From Comamonas sp. GB3 AK4-5 (GTDB lineage Bacteria > Pseudomonadota > Gammaproteobacteria > Burkholderiales > Burkholderiaceae_C): DNA of 64,000 nt. This document shows, in pieces, positions 17,648 through 26,733 of this stretch (the first letter of the stretch is position 1; the number at the start of each line of letters is the position of its first letter). Under the pieces are notes generated by a model. That model was not told where the DNA came from. It ran no database searches and saw nothing but the letters and a program-made list of their open reading frames with translations. A program made the translations under genes and the position numbers. The stretch covers positions 3,534,001-3,598,000 of the forward strand of contig NZ_CP166730.1 of assembly GCF_041320665.1 (NCBI RefSeq). The letters are read 5' to 3'.

Positions 17648-19767
17648 GTCGCCCCGATCTGCTGGAGCTCACACCACAGGCCTTGACGGCCCTGGCCAAT
17701 GCCGGTTTTGTGAAGCGCGCGCAAAAAGACGTGGCCGCCGGCCTGCTGCCGCGCATAGAGGCCGCAGACGACGGCGAAGTGGCGGCGCATTTTGACGATG
17801 GCGTCAGCACCCGCTTGCCCCCAGGCCGCACGCTGCGCGACGCCAGCTGCACCTGCCCGGCCAGCGGCATGTGCCGGCACCGGGTGATGCTGGTGCTGGC
17901 CTACCAGGCACAGGCGCAAGCTCCAGAGCAAGACAGCGCGCCGGCTTCGGGTTCTGCCACCCAGGCTCAGGAGCCGCTACAGGCCGAGGTCTGGACGCCG
18001 GCCGAGTTTGACGACGCCGCCTTGACCCAGGTGTTCTCGCCCTCGGTCCAGGCCCAGGCCGGCGAGCTGGCGGCCCAGCGCCCGGTGATTGCCCTGCTGC
18101 CCGGCGTGGGTGAGCAGCAGCCGCCCAGCGCGCGCCTGCCCATGTGCAGCGTGCGGTTTTTCTCGCGCAGCTCCCTGGCCCATGCACGCTGCGACTGCAA
18201 GCAAGGCAGCGGCTGCGCCCACGTGCTGATGGCCGTATGGGCCTACCAGCAGACCGGCCCCATGACCGCCGATGCGCCCGAGCGCATGGTGGAACTGGGC
18301 CCGCGCCTAGGCAGCGCCACCGCCCCGGCACCCCAGGCCCGCAAGCTGCTGGACAGCGAAGCCGCACGCAGTGCACAGCAGGCGCTGGACCAGTTGCTTG
18401 CCGCCCTGTGGCTGGATGGTGCCAGCCAACCCTTGCTGGCTCTGGCCGCACGCTTTGAAGCCTTGCGCACCCAGGTCCAAGCCCTGGGCTGGGCCTGGGT
18501 GGACGATGGGCTTCATGAACTCTGGCAGCTGCTGCAGGCCCACCAGGCGCGCAGCAGCCGCTTTGATGCCCACCGCCTGCTGGCCGTGGCGACCGAACTC
18601 TGGGCCAGGCTGCGCGCCGCCGCCCATGCAGAGGGTTGCCAGCCTGATGCTGCACCGCCCCTGCTCGCCAGCCAGATTCTGGGCCTGGGTGTGAAGGGCG
18701 AGCTGGCGCTGGACCATCTGCGCCTGGTTTCCCTGGGCGCGGCGCTGTGGCGCAGCGAGACCGCCGAAGGCGCCAGCCTGCTGTTTGCCGACCCCGATAC
18801 CCAGACCGTCACCGTGCTGGAGCGCGAATGGCCGCTGGCCGATGACAACAACACAGGCCCTGCGGCCACGGCCCTGCTCCACCGCCGCGTGGCCGGCTTT
18901 CCGCTGCGCCAGCTGGCCAGCGGCCAGGTCATCACCAAGACCGCCGTACGCCGCGCCAACGGGCTGATCGACATTGGCGCTAGCACACGCCAGACCGGCG
19001 TCATGCCGCTGTCGCCCCGCTCCTGGGACGACCTGGCTGCACCGCTCAAGCACCACAGCCTCGCCACGCTGCGCCAGGCCCTGGAATCGGCCCTGCCCGA
19101 CTTTGCCACCCCACGCCAGGCCGCCACTGGCGCGGCCGCTGGCACCGGCGGTGCCCTGCATGTGCTGGCCAGCGAGCAGCTGCGGCTGCTGGAGCAGGCC
19201 TGGGATGCAGGCGCCCAGGTCTTGCATGCAAAGCTGGCAACAGGGGAGGAAGCCGGAGCAGATGCAGAGGAGCGCCATGTGCTGCACCTGGCCCTGCCCC
19301 ACCACGCCGCCGCACCCGCAGCCGTCGACACCCTGGCCCGGGCCTTGGCCGGCGAATGGGGGCCGCTGCGCGCCGTGGCCGGCAGCGTGCAGCTGCAGGC
19401 GGGTCAGTTAGTGATGCAGCCCCTGGCCTTGCTCACGGTCGAACGCGGCCTGGCCCTGCAGGCCGAACCCGGTGCCGGCCCGCAGCAACTGCCCCTGGCC
19501 CAGGGCAGTCCGGAGCGCGGTGCGCTGCAAGCGCTGACCGCATCCAGCCTGGACATGCTGGCCGTCTGGCTACGCCAAGGGCTGCGCCACCAATCCGCCT
19601 CTGGCCTGGTACGGGGCGGTGAGCAGGCCAGGCAGCTGAGCCAGGCCGGGCTGCCGCGCTGCGCGGCCTTGATGCAAGAAGCCCTGAACAAGCTCAGGGA
19701 CAGCGAGCACCCGACCCTGCTGGCCAGCCTGGGCGCTTTGACGCTCTTACTGCAGGATCAAAAATAA
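17644..19767 (+). CDS. Double SWIM zinc-finger protein (YehQ-like)
   Basis: The 707-residue protein closes the system. Two SWIM zinc fingers (CxC...CxH) are visible: C69-T-C71...C77-R-H79 and C183-D-C185...C191-A-H193. SWIM fingers bind DNA or proteins and occur in transposases, helicases and plant regulators. The remaining 500 residues are Ala/Leu-rich with no motif I recognise. The start ATG overlaps the VWA stop codon (ATGA). The gene ends only 15 bp before the TTGACA element that probably starts rpoD transcription. Confidence 0.87.
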   Translation: MSRPDLLELTPQALTALANAGFVKRAQKDVAAGLLPRIEAADDGEVAAHFDDGVSTRLPPGRTLRDASCTCPASGMCRHRVMLVLAYQAQAQAPEQDSAPASGSATQAQEPLQAEVWTPAEFDDAALTQVFSPSVQAQAGELAAQRPVIALLPGVGEQQPPSARLPMCSVRFFSRSSLAHARCDCKQGSGCAHVLMAVWAYQQTGPMTADAPERMVELGPRLGSATAPAPQARKLLDSEAARSAQQALDQLLAALWLDGASQPLLALAARFEALRTQVQALGWAWVDDGLHELWQLLQAHQARSSRFDAHRLLAVATELWARLRAAAHAEGCQPDAAPPLLASQILGLGVKGELALDHLRLVSLGAALWRSETAEGASLLFADPDTQTVTVLEREWPLADDNNTGPAATALLHRRVAGFPLRQLASGQVITKTAVRRANGLIDIGASTRQTGVMPLSPRSWDDLAAPLKHHSLATLRQALESALPDFATPRQAATGAAAGTGGALHVLASEQLRLLEQAWDAGAQVLHAKLATGEEAGADAEERHVLHLALPHHAAAPAAVDTLARALAGEWGPLRAVAGSVQLQAGQLVMQPLALLTVERGLALQAEPGAGPQQLPLAQGSPERGALQALTASSLDMLAVWLRQGLRHQSASGLVRGGEQARQLSQAGLPRCAALMQEALNKLRDSEHPTLLASLGALTLLLQDQK

Positions 19768-19781
19768 ATGTGCGAGAGCTC

Positions 19782-19806
19782 TTGACATCTTGCAAATCGT
19801 TATAAT
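19782..19806 (+). promoter_or_regulatory. Probable rpoD promoter
   Basis: TTGACA at 19782-19787 and TATAAT at 19801-19806 are both perfect consensus hexamers but only 13 bp apart. Using the overlapping TAATAT at 19803-19808 gives 15 bp. It lies in an A/T-rich island right after the SWIM gene and would give rpoD a leader of about 270 nt. That leader (19815-20082) has no open frame or riboswitch that I recognise. Confidence 0.5.
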
Positions 19807-20082
19807 ATGAATCTTATCGGCAAGAGCGACAGCAACACCTCCGGACCCGGCCCCCGTGACAGACCTCACGTGGATTGCAGCAAGTGCATGGCCAATTTCA
19901 CCGCAAGGACTGCACACCAAATGTTCGCCCACCCATCTTGCCACCGGGAGCCCGTCCGCTCCCCACATGCTGCGGCCTAGGCCTTGGCATGTGTTGAATG
20001 CGCCGGGTATCGAGGCGCTTGCTTTCCATCTTTGTGTTTGTGTATCAGCTCGTTGTCTCCGCTTTTACCGTGAGGTGTGTGC

Positions 20083-22545
20083 ATGCCCGTATCAAAGTCC
20101 GCGAAGTCCCAGCAGGCCCTCGAAACTTCCGCGAAGTCCAAGACCTCTTCGGCGGCTGCCAAGAAAACAGCAGCCGTGAAAAAGCCCGCCTCCACCAAGG
20201 CGGCTGAAGCCAAGAAAGACCCCAACGTGGCAACCAAATCTCAAGCTGAACTCAAAGCCCTGGCCGACGAACTGCTCGCGGCCGATGCCAAGAAGCGTGG
20301 CCGCAAGAAAGCCGATGCGGTAGAAGGCGACACCGCCGACGCTGAAGCGCCTGCCGTCAAAAAGCCTGCGGCCAAGAAGGCTGCCGCCAAAAAGGCCCCA
20401 GCCAAGACTGCAGCCGCCACCAGCGATGACAAGGCTCCGGCCAAGCGCGGCCGCAAGCCCAAGGCCGAAACCACTGCCAAGGGCAAGGGTAAGGCTGGCA
20501 TGTCCGATGACATGGATGATGTCGACATGGACGGCGAGATGGACGGCGAGGTCGACGCCGACCTCGAAGTCGAGACCGAAGTGGAAGCAGAAGTGGAGAG
20601 CACGCCCACGACCACGGAAAAGGTCAAGCCGCTGCGCATGAAGATCAGCAAGGCCAAGGAGCGCGCCTTGATGAAGGAATTCGGCCTGGACGAAACCGTC
20701 CTGACCGAAGAGGAAATGAACACCCGCCGTCAGCGCCTGAAGGCACTGATCACGCTGGGCAAAACACGCGGCTACCTGACCCACAGCGAAATCAACGACC
20801 ACTTGCCCGACAAGCTGATCGATGCCGAAACGCTGGAAGTCGTGATCTCCATGCTCAACGACATGGGCGTGGCCGTGTACGAGCAAACGCCCGACGCGGA
20901 AACCCTGTTCCAGAACAACGTGACGCCCACGGCCACCACGGTGGAAGAGGCCGAGGAAGAAGCCGAAGCCGCCCTGTCCACCGTGGACTCGGAATTCGGC
21001 CGTACCACCGACCCCGTGCGCATGTACATGCGTGAAATGGGTACGGTGGAGCTGCTGACGCGCGAAGGCGAAATCGAAATCGCCAAGCGCATCGAAGGCG
21101 GCTTGATGGACATGATGGAGGCCATCTCGGCCTCCCCCGCCACCATCGCCGAGATCCTGGGCATGGCCGAGGAAATCCGCGAAGGCAAGGTAGTCATCTC
21201 CACCATCGTCGACGGCTTTGTGAACGCCAACGAAAACGATGACTACGTGGCCGAAGAAGACTTCGACGAATACGACGAAGAGGACGACGACGACGGCAAG
21301 GGCGGCTCCAAGGCGCTGACCAAGAAGCTCGAAGAGCTGAAGAACGAAGCCCTGTCGCGCTTTGACAGCATGCGCGGTCACTTCGAGAAGATGCACAAGG
21401 TCTACGACAAGGAAGGCTACGGCTCGGCCACCTACCTGAAGCTCCAGAAGACCATCACCGAGGAGCTGATGACCATCCGCTTCACGGCCAAGACCATCGA
21501 GAAGCTGTGCGATCTGGTGCGCGCCCAGGTGGATGATGTGCGCAAGAAGGAACGCGAGCTGCGCAAGATCATCGTGGACAAGTGCCGCATGCCGCAGGAA
21601 ACCTTTATCAAGGATTTCCCGGCCAACCTGCTGAACCTGGACTGGGTGGTCAAGCAAGCCGCTGCCGGCAAGCCCTGGAGCACGGTGCTGGAACGCAATA
21701 TCCCGCCCGTGCAGGAACTGCAGCAAAACCTGATGGACCTGCAGTCCCGCGTGGTGGTGCCGCTGGACGAGCTCAAGCGCATCAACAAGCGCATGAACGA
21801 CGGCGAGCGCGCCAGCCGCGATGCCAAGAAGGAGATGATCGAGGCCAACTTGCGCCTGGTGATCTCGATTGCCAAGAAATACACCAACCGTGGCCTGCAG
21901 TTCCTGGACCTGATCCAGGAAGGCAACATCGGCTTGATGAAGGCCGTGGACAAGTTCGAGTACCGCCGCGGCTACAAGTTCTCGACCTATGCCACCTGGT
22001 GGATTCGCCAGGCCATCACCCGCTCCATCGCGGACCAGGCGCGCACCATCCGTATTCCGGTGCACATGATCGAGACCATCAACAAGATGAACCGCATCTC
22101 GCGCCAGCACTTGCAGGAATTTGGCTTCGAGCCCGATGCCTCCATCCTGGCCGCCAAGATGGAAATCCCCGAGGACAAGATCCGCAAGATCATGAAGATC
22201 GCCAAGGAGCCCATCTCGATGGAAACCCCCATCGGCGATGATGACGACTCCCACCTGGGCGACTTCATCGAGGACCACAACAACACCGCGCCGGTGGATG
22301 CAGCCATGCAAGCCGGCCTGCGCGATGTGGTCAAGGACATCCTCGACGGCCTGACCCCGCGCGAAGCCAAGGTGCTGCGCATGCGCTTCGGTATTGAAAT
22401 GTCCACCGACCACACGCTGGAAGAAGTGGGCAAGCAGTTCGACGTGACGCGCGAGCGCATCCGCCAGATCGAAGCCAAGGCGCTGCGCAAGCTCAAGCAC
22501 CCCAGCCGCTCCGACAAGCTGCGCAGCTTTATCGATTCGCTGTAA
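20083..22545 (+). CDS. rpoD: Primary sigma factor RpoD (sigma-70) with long basic N-terminal extension
   Basis: The housekeeping sigma factor directs RNA polymerase to most promoters. Region 1.2 ([16 protein letters not shown]), region 2 ([27 protein letters not shown] and [26 protein letters not shown]), region 3 and the region 4.2 helix-turn-helix ([24 protein letters not shown]) are all intact. At 820 residues it is about 200 longer than E. coli RpoD. Most of the difference is a Lys/Ala/Pro-rich, histone H1-like N-terminus (about 1-145, with repeated [16 protein letters not shown] stretches and an AT-hook-like KRGRKPK), then a very acidic segment. A GTGAGG ribosome-binding site at 20070-20075 supports the ATG at 20083 over one two codons earlier. 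Confidence 0.98.
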   Translation: MPVSKSAKSQQALETSAKSKTSSAAAKKTAAVKKPASTKAAEAKKDPNVATKSQAELKALADELLAADAKKRGRKKADAVEGDTADAEAPAVKKPAAKKAAAKKAPAKTAAATSDDKAPAKRGRKPKAETTAKGKGKAGMSDDMDDVDMDGEMDGEVDADLEVETEVEAEVESTPTTTEKVKPLRMKISKAKERALMKEFGLDETVLTEEEMNTRRQRLKALITLGKTRGYLTHSEINDHLPDKLIDAETLEVVISMLNDMGVAVYEQTPDAETLFQNNVTPTATTVEEAEEEAEAALSTVDSEFGRTTDPVRMYMREMGTVELLTREGEIEIAKRIEGGLMDMMEAISASPATIAEILGMAEEIREGKVVISTIVDGFVNANENDDYVAEEDFDEYDEEDDDDGKGGSKALTKKLEELKNEALSRFDSMRGHFEKMHKVYDKEGYGSATYLKLQKTITEELMTIRFTAKTIEKLCDLVRAQVDDVRKKERELRKIIVDKCRMPQETFIKDFPANLLNLDWVVKQAAAGKPWSTVLERNIPPVQELQQNLMDLQSRVVVPLDELKRINKRMNDGERASRDAKKEMIEANLRLVISIAKKYTNRGLQFLDLIQEGNIGLMKAVDKFEYRRGYKFSTYATWWIRQAITRSIADQARTIRIPVHMIETINKMNRISRQHLQEFGFEPDASILAAKMEIPEDKIRKIMKIAKEPISMETPIGDDDDSHLGDFIEDHNNTAPVDAAMQAGLRDVVKDILDGLTPREAKVLRMRFGIEMSTDHTLEEVGKQFDVTRERIRQIEAKALRKLKHPSRSDKLRSFIDSL

Positions 22546-22599
22546 GCGCTATCCAAGCGTCATCGCTGCTGCCCCGCCTGCGCGGGGCATAGCAAACAA

Positions 22600-22632
22600 A
22601 GCCTGCCAGCTCTCGCTGCGCAGGCTTTTTTA
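22600..22632 (+). terminator. Rho-independent terminator of rpoD
   Basis: The stem AGCCTGC/GCAGGCT with a CAGCTCTCGCTGC loop is followed by a T-rich run (TTTTTTATT). It lies 55 bp after the rpoD stop. Confidence 0.8.
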
Positions 22633-22714
22633 TTACGTCACAACACAGCCTGCTCTTTCATGCCTGCCAGAGCGGGCCCGCGCCGTGCTGTGGGCACCCA
22701 AGCACCAAACCCAA

Positions 22715-22807
22715 CGGCCAGACAGCGCTTGAGGCGCGGCGCGTGCCCGCAGACAGTATTCGCATACGGCAAGGGCTCGCAACAAAGCATCAGGCGCTGT
22801 ATGGCCG
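22715..22807. repeat. Palindromic dispersed element, short copy (93 bp)
   Basis: The ends are an 18 bp inverted repeat with two mismatches: CGGCCAGACAGCGCTTGA at 22715-22732 and its partner at 22790-22807. Read on the minus strand, the element matches the outer parts of the 360 bp element at 58983-59342, but it lacks that element's 270 bp core. Similarity extends some way outside the inverted repeat on both sides. Confidence 0.7.
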
Positions 22808-22844
22808 CCCCCAAACGAATAGCGTTCCAAGCCTCATAGACAAC

Positions 22845-22871
22845 AAAAAGCCGCGCAATGCGCGGCTTTTT
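22845..22871. terminator. Bidirectional terminator between rpoD side and the Bug receptor gene
   Basis: AAAAAGCCGCGC and GCGCGGCTTTTT form a perfect stem with an AAT loop, with an A-run on one side and a T-run on the other. It lies 17 bp from the end of the minus-strand Bug receptor gene and can serve both directions. Confidence 0.85.
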
Positions 22872-22888
22872 GGCGAAAGAGCGTGGAC

Positions 22889-23857
22889 TTATTCCAGCGT
22901 CAGCTTTTGCTTGGCCACCACCTGCTTGTAGATGGCGAACTCATCCTTGCACTCCTTGGCAAACTGCTCGGGCGTATTGCCCACAATGACCGAACCCGTG
23001 TCCTCGATGCGCTTGCGGATGGCGGGCTCCTGCAGCACCTTGCGCACGGCGGCGTTGAGCTTGTCCACCACTTCCTTGGGCATGCCCTTGGGGCCGATGA
23101 TGCCGTAGAAGGCCATGCGGTTCACAGGCTCCAGGCCCACTTCCTTGAAGGTGGGCACATCGGGCAGCACGGCCAGACGCTCGGGCGCGGCCACGGCGAT
23201 GGCCGTGAGGCGCTTGTCCTTGATAAAGGGCAGAGCCGAGGGCAGGTTGTCCAAAATCATGGGGATCTGGTTGGCCACGGCATCGTTCAGCGCCGGGCCC
23301 GCTCCGCGGTAGGGCACGTGAATCATCTCGATGCCGGTCAGGCTTTTGTACAGCTCCATCAGCATGTGCTGGATGCCGCCCGTGCCAGAGGAACCGTAGG
23401 AGTACTGGCCCGGGTTCTTCTTGAGCTCGGCCTCGAAAGCCTTGTAGTTGGCCGCACCGGCGAACTTGGGGTTCACGGCGATGACATTCGGCGTGGCCGC
23501 AATGTTCACCACCGGCGTGAAGGCGGTCAGCGGGTCATAGGGGTTCTTGGGGTTGATGGCCGGGTTGGTGGCCATGGTGGAGACGGTGGCAATGCCCAGG
23601 TTGTAGCCGTCGGCCTTTTGGCGCGAGGTTTCCAGCGCACCGATGACGCCACCGCCACCGCCACGGTTTTCCACAATCACGGGCTGGCCCAGCTCTTTAC
23701 CCAGAGGGTCGGCGATCACGCGGGCAATGATGTCGGTCGTGCCACCGGCCGCAAAGGGCACCAGCAGCCTGATCGGCTTGTTGGGGAACGATGCATCTGC
23801 CATTGCTGCGGTGCTGGCCAATGCCAACACCACGCCCATCCAACTACGACGATCCAT
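22889..23857 (-). CDS. Bug-family tripartite tricarboxylate transporter receptor
   Basis: This 322-residue periplasmic solute-binding protein has a signal peptide (residues 1-22, cut near AMADA) and the Bug hallmark FPNKPIRLLVPFAAGGTTDIIAR right after it. Other conserved parts are VENRGGGGGVIGA, the YGSSGTGGIQHM pocket segment and HVPYRGAGPALND. Bug proteins bind carboxylates or other small anions and are hugely expanded in betaproteobacteria such as Comamonas and Bordetella. No TctA/TctB membrane genes are adjacent, so it is an orphan receptor of unknown ligand. The terminator at 22845 follows it. Confidence 0.93.
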   Translation of the reverse strand: MDRRSWMGVVLALASTAAMADASFPNKPIRLLVPFAAGGTTDIIARVIADPLGKELGQPVIVENRGGGGGVIGALETSRQKADGYNLGIATVSTMATNPAINPKNPYDPLTAFTPVVNIAATPNVIAVNPKFAGAANYKAFEAELKKNPGQYSYGSSGTGGIQHMLMELYKSLTGIEMIHVPYRGAGPALNDAVANQIPMILDNLPSALPFIKDKRLTAIAVAAPERLAVLPDVPTFKEVGLEPVNRMAFYGIIGPKGMPKEVVDKLNAAVRKVLQEPAIRKRIEDTGSVIVGNTPEQFAKECKDEFAIYKQVVAKQKLTLE

Positions 23858-24117
23858 GGGAGTACTCCTTGCCTATGTATCCAAAAGGAAAGAGGGATGC
23901 TAAACGCTGGGCTTTGTAGGCATGGGCGTTTTGCGACGGCAGATTGATAGGTGTTTACCCAGGGATTACATGCAAATTGCCTATCCATTGACAACATACT
24001 CCGGCGGGGCAGGCCACCGATGCACGCTGGCCCTGCTGCCCAAGCTGTCCCTTCTGCGCCAGCCTTGAACTTCTCCCAGGCCCGCTCTCCCACGCGATGG
24101 GCGTATGCTTGGCGCCC

Positions 24118-25023
24118 GTGAATTACGCCCAGCTTCTTTTCCCCGATTTCTCCCTGATCTTGCTGGGCTATTTGCTGTGCCGCTTCAGCCCGCTCAACCG
24201 CCCCGTCTGGCAAGGCGTCGAGGCACTGGTGTATTACCTGCTGTTCCCGGTGCTGCTGTTTCACTCCATCGTCAAAAGCCCGCTGGACTGGACCACCACC
24301 TCCAACCTGATTGCCGCCGGCGTGTTGTCTGGCGTGGTGGGCATTGCCCTGGCCTACAGCCTGCCCTGGTGGCCGGGCCTCAAAGGCCATGTGGACCGGC
24401 GCGACCATGCCAGCGCGGCCCAGGTGGCGTTTCGCTTCAACTCCTTTATCGGCCTGGCCCTGGCCGAACGCCTGGCCGGCGCCCAGGGGCTGCTGCTGAT
24501 GTCGGTGCTGATCGGCTTTTGCGTGCCCATGTTCAATATCGCTGCCGTCTGGCCCATGGCCCGCGCCGGGCAGCAAAGCTTTTGGCAGCAACTGGTGCGC
24601 AACCCGCTGATTGTGGCCACGGTCAGCGGCCTGGTCGCCAATTTGCTGGGCTTTCGCATGCCCACCTGGCTGGAGCCACCGGCCAACCGCCTGGGTGCGG
24701 CATCGATTGCACTGGGCCTGATGTCGGCCGGTGCCGGTCTGCAGCTGGGGCTGTTGACACATGCCAAGCGCCTGTCCGTGGCCGTGCTGGCCATCCGCCA
24801 TGGCGTGCAGCCGCTGCTGGCCCTGGCGGCCATCCACCTCCTGGGCCTGCAAGGCGACCAGGCCCTGATTCTGCTGCTGTTTGCCGCCCTGCCCACGGCC
24901 AGCACCTGCTATGTGCTGGCGGCGCGCATGGGATACAACGGGCCCTATGTGGCCGGGCTGGTGACGCTGTCCACCGTGCTGGGCGTGGCCAGTCTGCCGT
25001 TTGCGCTGTCGCTGGCGCCTTGA
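24118..25023 (+). CDS. AEC-family transporter (auxin efflux carrier-like)
   Basis: The product of about 301 residues is an inner-membrane protein with around ten hydrophobic helices: LLFPDFSLILLGYLLCRF first, then VEALVYYLLFPVLLFHSIVKSPL with the proline-broken helix typical of the AEC family, and FRFNSFIGLALAERLAG later. Family members export or import carboxylates, amino acids or related anions. The start is uncertain. The GTG at 24118 begins directly at the conserved NYAQLLFPDF; an ATG at 24097 would add seven residues. It is divergent from the Bug receptor gene with 260 bp between, and a TTGACA at 23988-23993 could be part of its promoter. Confidence 0.85.
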   Translation: MNYAQLLFPDFSLILLGYLLCRFSPLNRPVWQGVEALVYYLLFPVLLFHSIVKSPLDWTTTSNLIAAGVLSGVVGIALAYSLPWWPGLKGHVDRRDHASAAQVAFRFNSFIGLALAERLAGAQGLLLMSVLIGFCVPMFNIAAVWPMARAGQQSFWQQLVRNPLIVATVSGLVANLLGFRMPTWLEPPANRLGAASIALGLMSAGAGLQLGLLTHAKRLSVAVLAIRHGVQPLLALAAIHLLGLQGDQALILLLFAALPTASTCYVLAARMGYNGPYVAGLVTLSTVLGVASLPFALSLAP

Positions 25024-25101
25024 GCCCACTCCCGAGACAGAAGCGTTGAGCGCTTTCAGCGCAACAACTTCAAGCACAAATACATCTGATACCAAGCACC
25101 T

Positions 25102-25112
25102 ATCAGCGCTGA
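25102..25112. repeat. Second copy of the ATCAGCGCTGA mini-element
   Basis: This 11-mer with related flanks also occurs inside the DUF5682 gene at 14821. Here it lies between the ends of the convergent AEC and queG genes, followed by a CTCTCTTTTTT run that may help terminate the AEC transcript. Confidence 0.45.
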
Positions 25113-25143
25113 CAGCTCTCTTTTTTAAAAGATCCGACTGCGC

Positions 25144-26235
25144 TTATGGCCGGCCTGCACCCTGCGCCAGCGCCCATTGCACATGCTCGCGCACCAGGTC
25201 GCTGGGGTGTTCGGCCTGGGCTTGCAAGGCAGTGCACACGGCGTCGCGCTCCAGGCCTTGGGGCAGACTGCGCAGCGCATTGCCCAGGGCTACGGCGATG
25301 TTGCGCAGCCAGCGCTCATGGCCTATGCGGCGTATGGGGCTGCCCTCGGTGCGGCGCAAAAAGCTCGCCTCATCCCAGGCAAAAAGCTGCACCAGCGTGC
25401 TGCCGGCCAGGCCATCGCGGGCATCAAAGTCCGGCAGCTGACTGGGCTGGGCAAACTTGTTCCATGGGCAGGCCAGCTGGCAGTCGTCGCAGCCATAGAT
25501 GCGATTGGCCAGCAGCGGGCGCAGCTCCAGCGGGATGGCCCCGGCATGTTCGATGGTCAGATAGGAAATGCAGCGGCGTGCATCCACCCGGTGTGGCGCC
25601 ACGATGGCGCCCGTGGGGCAGGCCTGCATGCAGGCGCTACAGCTGCCGCAATGCGCACTGACGGGCTCGGTAGGCGCCAGCGCCATGTCCACAAAGATTT
25701 CACCCAGAAAGAACATGGAGCCCGCCTCCCGGCTGAGCACCAGGGTGTGTTTGCCGCGCCAGCCCTGGCCGCTGCGCTGGGCCAGCTCGGCCTCCAGCAC
25801 GGGCGCCGAGTCGGTGAACACGCGGTGGCCGAAAGGGCCAATTTCCTGGGCAATGCGATCGGTCAGCTTTTGCAGCCGCGCACGCAACACCTTGTGGTAG
25901 TCGCGGCCACGAGCGTAGACGGAGACAATGCCTTCTTCAGGCCGCTGCAAACGCGCAAATTCCACGGCCTGCCAGCCTGGTGGTGTAGCTTGGGGCAGAT
26001 AATCCATGCGCGCGGTGATGACGCTGAGCGTGCCCGGCACCAGTTCGGCCGGCCGGGCGCGCTTGAGGCCATGGCCTTCCATATAGTGCATCTCGCCATG
26101 GCAACCGGCGTCCAGCCATTGCAGCAGCCCGGGCTCTGCCGAGGACAAATCCACACCGGCCACGCCAATTTGGGAAAATCCCAGCTCGCTGGCCCAGTCT
26201 TGTATTTGAGGAACGAGTTGACTGCTGCACACCAT
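25144..26235 (-). CDS. queG: Epoxyqueuosine reductase QueG
   Basis: QueG catalyses the last step of queuosine synthesis, reducing epoxyqueuosine in the anticodon of tRNA with a cobalamin cofactor and two 4Fe-4S clusters. The 363-residue protein has the catalytic-region FTDSAPVLE (Asp near 142), a first cluster motif C196-x2-C199-x2-C202-x3-C206 in CGSCSACMQACPTGAI, and C222 with C249-x2-C252-x3-C256 in CDDCQLACPWN for the second cluster. The ATG at 26235 starts the conserved helix LVPQIQDWASELGF. It is divergent from tsaE and their 5' ends overlap. The dependence on B12 fits the cobalamin uptake genes later in the window. Confidence 0.95.
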   Translation of the reverse strand: MVCSSQLVPQIQDWASELGFSQIGVAGVDLSSAEPGLLQWLDAGCHGEMHYMEGHGLKRARPAELVPGTLSVITARMDYLPQATPPGWQAVEFARLQRPEEGIVSVYARGRDYHKVLRARLQKLTDRIAQEIGPFGHRVFTDSAPVLEAELAQRSGQGWRGKHTLVLSREAGSMFFLGEIFVDMALAPTEPVSAHCGSCSACMQACPTGAIVAPHRVDARRCISYLTIEHAGAIPLELRPLLANRIYGCDDCQLACPWNKFAQPSQLPDFDARDGLAGSTLVQLFAWDEASFLRRTEGSPIRRIGHERWLRNIAVALGNALRSLPQGLERDAVCTALQAQAEHPSDLVREHVQWALAQGAGRP

Positions 26236-26733
26236 ACCCCCCCGATTGTAGAAACCCCTGCCCCCCTTGCCGAGCAATTACGCACCTGGCACAGCGAGGC
26301 GGACACCGCCGCTTTTGCCCAGGCACTGGCGCAGCTGCCTGCGCTGCGCAATGCCTATGTCACCTTGCACGGCGACCTGGGCACGGGCAAGACCACGCTG
26401 GTACGCCATCTGCTGCGCAGCCTGGGCGTGACGGGCCGCATCAAAAGCCCCACCTACGCCGTGGTGGAGCCGCACGAGGCCGAGGGCCTGTTCATCTGGC
26501 ACTTTGACTTCTACCGCTTCGACGATCCGCGCGAATGGGAGGACGCGGGTTTTCGCGACATTTTCGCCAGCCAGGGGCTGAAACTGGCAGAATGGCCGGA
26601 AAAGGCCGCAGCACTGACTCCTGCTGCGGACCTAGCTATCCATATAGAAGCAATTGACGACACGCAGCGCCGCGTGAGCTTGCGCGCCCACACGCAAGCC
26701 GGTGTGCACATGCTGCAGCATTGGCCCGCATGA
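26218..26733 (+). CDS. tsaE: tRNA threonylcarbamoyladenosine ATPase subunit TsaE
   Basis: TsaE is the ATPase of the TsaBDE complex that makes the essential t6A modification of ANN-decoding tRNAs. The protein of about 171 residues shows the P-loop GDLGTGKTT (near 52-60), the family motif KSPTYAVVEPHE, FHFDFYR-like WHFDFYRF, and LAEWPEKAAAL. There is no ATG in the right place. A TTG at 26218, 5 bp after GAGGA, is the best start, which would make it overlap the divergent queG start by 18 bp. Its stop overlaps the amiC start (ATGA). Confidence 0.9.
   Translation: MTAAHHTPPIVETPAPLAEQLRTWHSEADTAAFAQALAQLPALRNAYVTLHGDLGTGKTTLVRHLLRSLGVTGRIKSPTYAVVEPHEAEGLFIWHFDFYRFDDPREWEDAGFRDIFASQGLKLAEWPEKAAALTPAADLAIHIEAIDDTQRRVSLRAHTQAGVHMLQHWPA

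Noticed and set aside
20092..22500. An 802-residue open frame antisense to rpoD
   Set aside because: It is a shadow frame produced by the third-position G/C bias of rpoD. Its residues are His/Gly/Leu-rich without family character.
22633..22830. A 65-residue minus-strand frame between rpoD and the Bug receptor gene
   Set aside because: It lies across the palindromic repeat and a related frame appears in the other repeat copy, so it is repeat DNA and not a gene.
23988..23993. TTGACA as a firm promoter for the AEC gene
   Set aside because: No -10 element at a suitable distance could be found, so it is mentioned only as a possibility.
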